Positions 20,217-28,941 of a stretch of DNA of 28,941 bases are shown here, piece after piece (positions within the stretch are counted from its first letter, which is position 1; the number at the start of each line of letters is the position of its first letter). The stretch lies in the NCBI GenBank assembly GCA_964058805.1, contig CAXKVV010001027.1, positions 1 to 28,941 of the forward strand. The letters are read 5' to 3'. A model generated the notes under the pieces. The model was not told the DNA's origin, did not search any database, and was given only the letters and a program-made list of their open reading frames with translations. The translations under genes were made by a program, and so were the position numbers. Source of the stretch: Schoenoplectus triqueter. Lineage: Eukaryota > Streptophyta > Magnoliopsida > Poales > Cyperaceae.

Positions 20217-22230
20217 ACTAGGGGCAACGCCCTCGCGTTGCTTCGGGCTGCCTTTTTTTTAATCTGTGTTTTACGTAAGTTAATGAAATTATTTTAGATA
20301 GAGGACGTTATAAGCTTGTTTGTGATATTACCAATTAACAAAGCGCAATGTATAAATCAAACGTAGAGGGTCATATTGAACAAGAAAATAATTTATACTA
20401 TGTCTAATATCCTTAGTGAGGCAGCTGATTCTGATACTGTTGAAAGTTTTCAATAACTATTTATTTTTTTCCAATTCGACCATTTTCATTATGTAGTAGT
20501 AGAATTATACATCTTTCAGATATATCCAAATAAACAGAAGATTAATAATGTAACCCACAGAGGATGAAACAAAATAATGTTCATCAGGTGAAAACTGAGC
20601 ATCGTTATGATCAATTAATGGGACTTGGCTGGAAAACTGAGCACATTTGCGTCACAAGTCACAACTGAGCAGTACATGAAACGAAGCGTATTAATTTGGG
20701 TGAAAAAATAATTGGAATGCAATATATGAAACAAAATTCAGCATACCTCTTTTATTCTTCTATATAAAAAAAACACTGATAATAAAGCAAGGAAATACGA
20801 TTTTTTTATGACGGCTAAAGAGACCTCGGTAGCTACTTAGCAAGAAGAGAAAATGACAGTGAAATTGGATCTACAACAGCAACAACAAAATTAAGACATG
20901 GATTTTAATCGTATTGATTAAGAAGCACTGATGGTCAGCATTACCTTTTGACTTGACAAGCATTGCTTGGTTTGCTTCGGTGGGCTTTGCAATTGCACCG
21001 GACTCTTCACTTCCAATGCTATCAGTTACGGTATGTAGATTAAATAATACAATGCGAGCAAAAAAGTTTAGATTTACGATGATATAAAATCTATACTAAA
21101 TGGTTTGCAAAACATTAGATGCTATAAAAGTATATTAGTATCTTGTCCGTACATTGCTACGGTGATATCTTTCATAAATATAAAAATTTATATATTTATG
21201 TGAAAAATAAGAAAATAAAAATAAAGATAATTTTATAATTAATATAAATTTCAATCATGAATACATAATTAATGCAAAATAAATGTAAATTGAGGGGAAG
21301 GTTAATATTCAGCGTTTAAAAAAAAGTTAAAATTCATAATTGATAGTAATCTAAGAAAAAAAATAAAATAGAACAATTGTACTCCTAAATTATATAACAT
21401 TTTGTGTAAAAATAAAATTGAGAGAAAATTCTAACTTCAACACAAATAATTATAGAGATAGCAACATTATTTGCTGAATAATTCAATCCGATGAATGAAA
21501 TTAGTTCTAAAAATTCAACAAAAAATTTGAACCGTTGCAAGATCAGAATATATATGTGCTTAATAAAAAGTACGAATCAGTTCATAAACTGCAGCTTTCT
21601 TCCCATTTCTAGACTCCTACGCAAAGCCTAGAGGTAAGGTTGAGTTATTTCCATTGTTTGATACCTTCTGCCATTCTCGACCATTTCTTACTGTCGCATG
21701 CTTTGCTGTAGTAGATTGTGAATACTGGAAAGTTTTCTTATCACTTTTCATTTTTTATTTGTTCGAATTTGATTGAGGTGGGGTGTTCTTTTGCCCCTCT
21801 CATGATAATAAGTTACTCTTCCTCTTAAAAGAGAAAGAAAGGCACGGAGTTAGATCCTTTCTCCAACTTTAACTTTACGATTTGTCGTGAAGCCTCAAAC
21901 TAATTGAACTAACACTTCAACATAATTATTATAGACGCAGCGATATAGAAAATCATCTAAAGGATCTTTTGCAACCATATATGTCCCTCTTTATCGAGAA
22001 CAAAGTAAAATTGGCAACAAAAATATAACGAAATCTGAATTTAGTGCTTTAATAAGTGTGCAAAATCGCAGAAAAATTGGGAAATAGTGTGCAATATCGG
22101 AGGAAAAACGAAAAGCTCAGACGAGGAAGTGTGAACTGTGAAATAGTGTACTGTGTTAATTTAATATGTATTGATCGACTGCCTACTGGACCTACTTGTC
22201 CAACCGTTGATGTAACCTTAAAAGAAAGCT
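20217..22230. other. AT-rich intergenic DNA with short transposon-end-like motifs
   Basis: At 20218 ctaggggcaacgccctcgcg contains the stem GCAACGC/GCGTTGC (20224-20230/20235-20241). A similar phrase, tgtccgtacattgctacgg, lies near 21148. Such CCGTGCGTTGC-like phrases recur near ends of plant repeats. The rest is AT-rich and shows no gene, promoter or RNA gene that I can support. Confidence 0.35.
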
Positions 22231-22524
22231 TACATGGGCCCATTAGGGGTGCTGGAAATCTCGCCTTGATTGGTCCAGACTGTGCAGTCCCCACACGGCG
22301 GCCCTCGTTGTATCTTCCACAGTTCTACCCTCTTTCAAAAATGTTTTTCTTTCCCTCCCAATTAACTCAAAACGGCCGAAACATATAAACAAAAGCCGTA
22401 ATTCAAAAAAAAATATAAAGAAAAAGGACGAATCCGCAAATTCCAAAAACAGTGCCCACACACTCACACACTCCATCTCTACCAGACCGACCAAACCCTA
22501 GCCCGCCTTTCCCTTCCCGTCGCC
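22231..22524 (+). promoter_or_regulatory. Promoter and 5' untranslated region of GCP3
   Basis: Contains TGGGCCCA (about 22235-22242, a site II palindrome), a TATA-like ACATATAAAC (about 22381-22390), and AAACCCTA (22493-22500), the telo-box that often accompanies site II motifs in plant genes linked to growth and division. Start codon context GTCGCCATGGAC is strong. The leader would be about 110 bases if the TATA is used. Confidence 0.5.
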
Positions 22525-25500
22525 ATGGACGATCCCAAAACCTTAGATCTACTCACTGAACTCGTTTCGCGCCTCATCTCGCCTACCAATCCTTCCCCGG
22601 CCGACCTCTCCCGCACTCTCAGCTTCGCCACGCGCCTCCTCTCCAGTCGCCTCTCCCCCTCACTCTCGCAGGATGAGCATGCCATGGCTGAGTCGATCAA
22701 GCGCGACCTCGCCGTCTCCGGCCGCACATCAGACGCCCTTACATTCGCTGATCTCCACTCTAAGCTCGCTGCCAGATCATCCCTTCCGGGCGGCGTTCAA
22801 AACCGTTGGGCTCTTCTCTACCTCCTCAAATCTCTGTCAGGACGCCAGAGCTACACGTCTGGTGGGTTGCCTTCCCTTCCTCTCGAAAACCTTAATCCCA
22901 ATCACAGTCCTGCCAGTCAGAACTTGACGAGGAAGAAAAACCTGGGATTGGGAAGTGGGGTGTTGCTTATTTCAAAGGACCCTGAAAATGTCCGGCAAAA
23001 TGCCTTAAGGGAGTATTCAGTTCTTGTAATGGATGACAATGAAGTTGAAGAGTCTGCACTTGTCAGAGACGTACTGTATGCATGTCAGGGAATTGATGGC
23101 CGGTATGTGACGTATCGGACGGTCAATGGAATAGATGGCTATGATTTGCCAGAGTCTCTCACTCTACCCAGATCAACACGCACCATGGTCAGGAAATTGT
23201 GCGAAATTGGTTGGCTGTACAAAAAAGTCAAGGGATTTATTAATGACAGCATGAGTAAAATACCATCAGATGAGGTGGGAACCATAGGTCAGGCCTTTTG
23301 CTCAGCTTTGAACGATGAGCTAACCGACTACTACAAGCTATTAGCTGTGCTTGAGTCACATTCAATGAACCCAATCCCTACTCCCGGGTCTGACTTGGGT
23401 CTGCAAGGGAATTACCTCTCCCTGCGGCGCTTAGATGTGTGGTTGGCAGAGCCGACAGTGAGGATGCGTCTAATGGCAGTTTTGGTTGATGGGTGTCGTG
23501 GTCTGATAGGCGGGGCCATGGCTGGCGCTATACACAGGCATGCCAAGCATGGTGACCCACTCGTGCAAGATTTCATGGGTCGGCTCCTTAAAAGGGTATG
23601 TTCCCCACTTTTTGAAATGGTACGGAGTTGGGTCTTGGAAGGGGAATTGGAGGATATTTTCTCAGAGTTTTTTGTTGTTGGTCAACCAGTAAAGGCTGAG
23701 TCCCTGTGGCAAGAAGGTTATAGGATTGAACCTGCCATGCTTCCTTCATTTATCTCTCCTACATTGGCCCAGAGGATTTTTCGGACTGGTAAGTCAATTA
23801 ATTTCTTAAGGGTTTGTTGTGATGACAGTGGGTGGGCTGCTGCTGCGGCTGATGCAGCCGCACATGTGGGGACTAGCACGAGTCGGTGGGGATTAGGGTA
23901 TGGCCAGATTGATGCGCTAGAGGCACTTGTTATAGAAGCTGCTAAGAGAATAGACTGCCATTTAATGGATGTGATACACAAGAGATACAGATTTAGAGAC
24001 CACTGCCTTGCCATAAAGAGATACTTACTCCTAGGTCAAGGGGACTTTGTCCAGTATTTAATGGATATAGTTGGGCCTGAGCTGTCAGAGCCAGCCAATA
24101 CTATAAGTGCCTTCCAGTTGGCTGGTCTACTGGAGGCATCCATAAGGGCCTCCAATGCACAATATGATGATCGTGACATTCTTGACCGGCTAAAGGTTAA
24201 AATGATGGATTATAGTGATGGAGATAGGGGCTGGGATGTTTTTTCATTGGAGTACGATGCAGGTATGCCCCTGGATACTGTCTTCACAGCCTCTGTAATG
24301 AAGCGATATCTAAAAATCTTCAACTATTTGTGGAAGCTGAAGAGGGTTGAGCATGCTTTGACAACCTTGTGGAAAACCATGAAACCAAATTGTATTGTTA
24401 AGAGCATATTTGCTAAAGAAGGCTTTGTATCTATACTAAGGAAATGCCAAGTTATATGGAATGAGATGAACCATTTCGTAACAAATTTTCAGGACTATAT
24501 CATGTTTGAGGTGCTCGAGGTGTCATGGGCCCATTTCTCTGATGAAATGGAGGCATCAAGGGATCTGGATGATCTTTTATTAGCACATGAGAGATATATA
24601 GGTTCGATTGTTGAAAAGTCTTTGCTCGGTGAAAGATCAAGCACCTTGCGTGCGTCTCTTTCTGCACTTTTTGAGGTCATCTTAAGGTTTAGGAGCCATG
24701 CAGATAGATGGTTGGAGCGTATCTATGATCTCCAATCGAGGTAATTTTCTAAATTTACAATAAGTAACATTGATATTTCTGAACATTTAGGTGTGGCTTA
24801 TTAATTTGGTATTGCATATATATATATATCAATTTGGAATAATAGGATTTTTGTGTTGGTTCTGGGTTGTCCATGCATGGTTTTGGGGAGGGGGGTGGGG
24901 CAGCTATATTTAATTTACTTGGAAAATTAGTATGGATCAGATAACCCATAGATTTGATGAATTGTGCTCTGATACCATTTCAAGTTTATTAGAGCATTTA
25001 ATCTTGATTTTCCTATATCATGTTATCCTCAAGGTAGGGTATCTGACATACCAAGATGAGATAGACTTGAGAACTCTGGCAATTTTAATTCTCGAGTAGT
25101 TTACTTGCAAAGTTGCCATGCAAGGATGCCTATGATACTTGACCGGGGAAAATGGGATTTTCTGATGTCCTTTGTAGCATGACAGATCAATTTAAGTACA
25201 AAATACACACTTAACAACTTTGTACTATTTTATTAGGAAAAAGGTACGCTATCCATAACATGACACTCATTTATATATATATATATACTTTCAAGTCTAG
25301 TAACCTGTATAATGTCATGTTGGTGCAATTTGTTAATATAAGCCCCTTTATATATATCCATCTCTGTTGGAACTTTTTTCTTTGAGAATTTTGTTTTTTA
25401 AGTTTTGTTAGCATAAAAGTCTGATTCATTACTATTTCATGAGGTATGGTTGATTATTTATGTGCCATTGTTGTGGAATAACCCTATTCCCTATTAATCG

Positions 25501-25862
25501 TCCTTGGTGTATTTCCCGACTCATGATGCTTGATCATCTCTGTTGCTTTTATTTTGTAGTATTTTTTTTAATGATTAGTAATAGATATAACAATGGAAGT
25601 CTACTTTTTATGCAGAGGGAAGGTACAATCTAGACCAAAATCAAAGGAGAGGAGCCAACAGCTTGAAGGTCTGGGGAAGGCTATGAACCAGCTGGCTGGA
25701 GAGCTATTCTGCAAAATGGGAGATGATCTGGACCAAATAGCAAAAGACTACTCGAATTCTCTTGACACCTTTATAAAACAGTTACCTGTGCAACAGCATG
25801 TGGATTTGAAGTTCCTTTTCTTCCGTTTGGACTTCACCGAGTACTATAGCTGCCGCAAATAG
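22525..25862 (+). CDS. GCP3: Gamma-tubulin complex protein 3 (SPC98-like), 820 aa, two exons
   Basis: Exon 1 is 22525-24740 (ends AG, donor GTAATT). Exon 2 is 25616-25862 (acceptor TTTTATGCAG). The join restores an Arg codon and the frame continues to TAG 25860-25862. GCP3 is a core subunit of the gamma-tubulin small complex, which nucleates microtubules at the plant cortex, nuclear envelope and spindle. Visible parts: N-terminal helical leader 1-165; GCP N-terminal (GRIP1) domain from about 179 (VRDVLYACQGIDG) to about 470, including GQAFCSALNDELTDYYKLLA, FEMVRSWVLEGELEDIFSEF and PSFISPTLAQRI; GCP C-terminal (GRIP2, gamma-tubulin-binding) domain from about 487, including CLAIKRYLLLGQGDFVQYL, EPANTISAFQLAG, RGWDVFSLEYD, WKLKRVEHAL and WNEMNHFVTNFQ; and a C-terminal LKFLFFRLDFTEYY. 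Length is close to plant GCP3 (about 840). It appears intact. Codon use is GC-rich only in the first 350 bp. SPC97/GCP2 is the alternative, but the text matches GCP3. Confidence 0.96.
24966..24977 (-). other. tRNA-iMet primer-binding-site match in the GCP3 intron
   Basis: The minus strand reads ATGGTATCAGAGCACAATT. TGGTATCAGAGC is the classic primer-binding site of many plant LTR elements, especially Ty1/copia. If real, LTR-derived DNA lies to its right (from about 24980) and internal DNA to its left, in the minus orientation. No coding remnant is seen in the 875-bp intron, so it would be a small relic. Confidence 0.45.
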
Positions 25863-27800
25863 AAGGCAAAGGGGAAAAAATCAACGAAGTGATGGAGAAA
25901 GATTAGAATTTTGTGCACTCATTTATTGTATTTAGACAAGGTTGGTATTTGATCTTTTTTCTTTTGGAAGTTCTTTGTGAACAGACAAGTTAGATTGCCA
26001 CTTCTGAAAATGGATACTTTAATGCAAAAGTTTACGGGTGCCAAATGGCAGGCCTACTGGTTAAATTAGGTTTGTCTTAATTACTGGTCCTTGGTTGTTT
26101 TGATTGTGAATGCTAGTTTCTGGTATTTAAGGCTTCTCATGCCTACTTTTGGTTTTGGATCTCTTCCCAGTTTAGGCTTTTTGTTGAATGACTTCTCTGC
26201 ATTCAAAGTAGATTTTGAGTTTCAGTCAGGCCTTTGCATTTGCTTGGACTCGGGACGTTAGTCGATTGAGCCTGGTCGCGAGTAATAGGTCTGTAGTTTA
26301 GTTTCACAGATTGCCTGAATTTGGTTAATTCTGGTTCATATCAGACTCAACATCAGGGTCAGTTCTGTTGGAGTTGATTTGGCTAGTGGTAGCTCATGAT
26401 CGAATTTTTTTTTAACAAAGAAAGGCAAAGCAAGTCTAGTGAACCAGTTACCATCCCTTGGAGCAAGTATTAGTTATGTCAAATAAAAGTAGATTAGAGT
26501 GAAACATGTTTACTCCCAACTTAATTATTCTTCTATGAATATAGTTATTTTCTCTATGAGTACTGGCACTGAATTCTTATGTTTTTTTTGAATTGCAGAT
26601 GTACATTAATCCTATAACAATGTTGATCCTGGAGAGATTTGAGTTTGGATCCTGTCGATAGGTGATGACCCACTGCACTTTATGGGGGTTCACTGACGAC
26701 TGACTTTATGACACAAAAATGAAACCATTGCCCAAAGAAAAATAAGATTTGTGGATCCTGGATGTAGATGACATTCTTCAATGGATGCCTTGTTTCGACT
26801 ATTTTAGATGTGCAAGTATTTTTGGATTTTATTAGTTTTGGTTGGTGGGGTCTTGTAAATTTAATGCTTGTCGTTTGATATTAGTTTCTTTAAAATTCTG
26901 CTATTATTCTGTATTTTTGTCTTGTTTTTAGTGTGAGTTCATAGTATTCATTCCATTATTTGTTCAAGAAAGAAGTCTATGCTGGTTGAGAGCATTTATG
27001 AAGTCTATGCTTGTTTCAACATTACAGATGAATGGGGAACCGTTTATTTGTGAGAAAGCATAGTCAAGTTATTTGGTTAGAACCGTTTATTTTCAGGCGT
27101 GTTTTGTTCTTAATGAAAAAAAAATAAGATGAAGACGTAAAGGGATGTTTGATTTAAGTTGAGGATGAGCAAAGCTCAAATGGAGCTGGATTGCATGTTC
27201 AAGGGTTAAAAAAAATTCAGTTAGATCCATTGGTGCAATTGAGAGGCGAGCTATAGGTTAAATTTGGTGCAGATAGCAATGTTGTGATATGCACTAGTGG
27301 TTTTTATGAAGGGTGTTGCTAGATGGATTGGTACAGTTTGGTCTTTATAATGTTATATTGTTATGATGATACTATTTTTGAAGTTTGACAGCAGCAAGTT
27401 CTGTTCACAGGTTGTGTCATGTAGTAAATGGGTGATGAACTGATAATTGAGTTGCAGAAGTAACAAAATCTTGTAAAATTGACGTTACCTTACAATGCAT
27501 CTGAATCATAGTAATGTAGTAGGGGAACTTATCAATGTTGGGTTGTAATTTGTGTACAATTTTATGAGGAATGAGTCATTTTTATGGATTAGAATTTTGT
27601 GTTAATTGTTCATGCGTCTGCGAAACATTCAATTCTCGTATTGGATTGCTTATGTCACCGACTGCCATGTTAATTGGACTGTGCAGTTCATATCCGATTA
27701 ACTTGTTAATTAGCCACAAATAAGGGAGCTTTAAACAGACTTACCATGTTGATTCTTGTTTGTCAGCTTCGTTAATTTCTTCTTTTAGGTATTAGGCTAA
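25863..27800. other. GCP3 3' flank and intergenic DNA; no gene seen
   Basis: The 3' untranslated region should start here. AATAAA occurs at about 26482-26487 inside gtcaaataaaag. A good 3' splice-like tgaattgcag lies near 26590-26599 and could belong to an intron in the untranslated region. The remainder is T-rich with no coding frame. Confidence 0.4.
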
Positions 27801-28941
27801 CAGATCTAAACTATCCATACTTAAATTTTTTTAAGAAAAAAAAAAGAAAAAAACTAAAAATTAATAGTCCTCTTAAAAGAAATACAAAAATAAGCACAAC
27901 ATCACCTTTTACGTTTTTAGCTCTTATTTTGAATAAAACCGTAAAAATTGTTTGTGTTGGTGCTACTAGTGTTCTAAAAACAGCATGCATTTGAAGGATG
28001 GAGGGATATGTCAAAGAGATAATCTTCACATAATCACATGACCGATTAAACGGAACTAGATGGAAAATCCGACATTCATATTTTAAATACAACTAGCAAA
28101 GTACCCACCCGTTATGTGGGACCCTCTTATTTTATAGAATGATTATATCTAAATTAATTAAATGATATACTTTATTTGAATATAATTTATATCTAATTTA
28201 ATTACATAAACCTTTAATTTCTAAATTAAATCAGTCAATCATTTAATAAAATGTAATCCAATTATGGAGTTGCACCATAATATACATCTAAATTCTTATT
28301 TCTATGCTGATTTTTGCTTTATATATTATTATGTTTTTGAAAAAAGTGGTATCATCAATGGGCATGACGGATCCTATTACCATACTTCACATCCTGGCAT
28401 TGATGCACTGACACCACATCACTGAGCCTGACCATCAAATTTGACCTGGCAATCTTATTCATTCTTATTTTGGGCTCCTCACGTGTGTCACCATCAAGAG
28501 AAGAATGTCTCTCATTCTGCCCTGAAGTAAATTTGCCAATGTAAGTTACTTCTTAGATTTGTTAATAAAAAGATAGACATATGGTGAATATATATGACCT
28601 GCTGAATTTATGAAGTGTACTTATATTTAATTACAACTAATTCTAAAGTAACAAAATTTTGATCTGGAGCTTCTCAACAGCAAAACATAAGCACTGGATA
28701 GGATAAATTATAGAAATACCCCTGTAACAATGATAAAACCTATTTTGTTTCATAAGTTCCGTATTGAACTTGTCAGAATTAAAAAAGTTGAATAGCAGTC
28801 CCTAAATTTTATGAGATTTTACTTGGTAATATATATCATTATACAATGAGATAGATATGTTGTTCTTTTATAGAGTCAAAGTCTGTAAAATTAGGTTGCA
28901 GCTGGGCCGGTTTAAATGAGTTAGTAAATTTAACAGATGAC
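27801..28941. other. AT-rich intergenic DNA; possible repeat end at 28091
   Basis: Near 28091 actagcaaagtacccacccg followed by ttatgtggg resembles the short CCCGTG...GGG phrases seen near 20218 and 21148, with CCCAC/GTGGG able to pair. AT-rich DNA follows. The minus-strand frame 27811-28092 looks like chance. I see no gene. Confidence 0.35.

Noticed and set aside
22049..22494. Short frames on both strands upstream of GCP3
   Set aside because: They lie in the promoter and leader region, overlap one another and have no domain.
22673..24680. Alternative-frame ORFs inside GCP3 (22673-22927, 23718-24014 and 24495-24680)
   Set aside because: They are shadows of the GCP3 coding exon.
25593..25862. 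89-codon frame as a separate gene
   Set aside because: It is the second exon of GCP3; the upstream ATG lies in the intron and the conserved GCP3 tail joins in phase at 25616.

Overview
The window looks like nuclear DNA of a flowering plant. The evidence is spliceosomal introns, plant-type core promoters, a plant gamma-tubulin complex protein 3 (GCP3) gene, a plastid-type DnaJ zinc-finger gene and much LTR-retrotransposon sequence. Repeated GTGGG(G/T)CCCAC(C/T)TGTCAG phrases in the middle recall monocot genomes, but that is a weak hint and I do not assign a species.

Layout. (1) 1-about 6900: the 5' part of a Ty3/gypsy-like element on the minus strand. An uninterrupted reading frame starts at ATG 4894 and runs off the left edge (at least 1631 codons: capsid, CHHC zinc knuckle, retropepsin, acidic repeats, then the start of a second copy of the knuckle module). 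To its right lie a leader with three copies of a 146-bp primer-binding-site/LTR-end unit enclosed by an inverted repeat, then U3-like repeat arrays. (2) About 6900-14300: gene-poor sequence with an AT-rich block and (TTA)n, a pair of divergent TATA boxes, a 42-bp array of G-box-like palindromes, and a duplicated hairpin-plus-TATA module. I see no convincing protein gene here. (3) 14364-16991: two head-to-head genes sharing a 290-bp promoter rich in site II (TGGGCC/T) motifs. On the minus strand is a two-exon gene for a small conserved-looking protein of 104 aa. On the plus strand is a five-exon gene for a 204-aa protein with four CxxCxGxG zinc motifs and a transit-peptide-like start. (4) 16992-22500: AT-rich intergenic DNA with MITE-like, GGGTC-rich and SINE-like fragments. 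(5) 22525-25862: a complete two-exon GCP3 gene (820 aa) whose intron carries a match to the tRNA-iMet primer-binding site. (6) 25863-28941: its 3' flank and AT-rich intergenic DNA.

The genes do not form one pathway. GCP3 acts in microtubule nucleation, the zinc-finger protein probably acts in plastids, and the rest is transposon-derived. The least expected signals are structural: repeat families whose hairpins keep pairing while their sequence changes (6385-6835 and 11849-12180), the triplicated primer-binding site inside a long inverted repeat (4940-5623), and the duplicated knuckle module in one polyprotein. Exon joins were worked out by hand from reading frame and splice signals.
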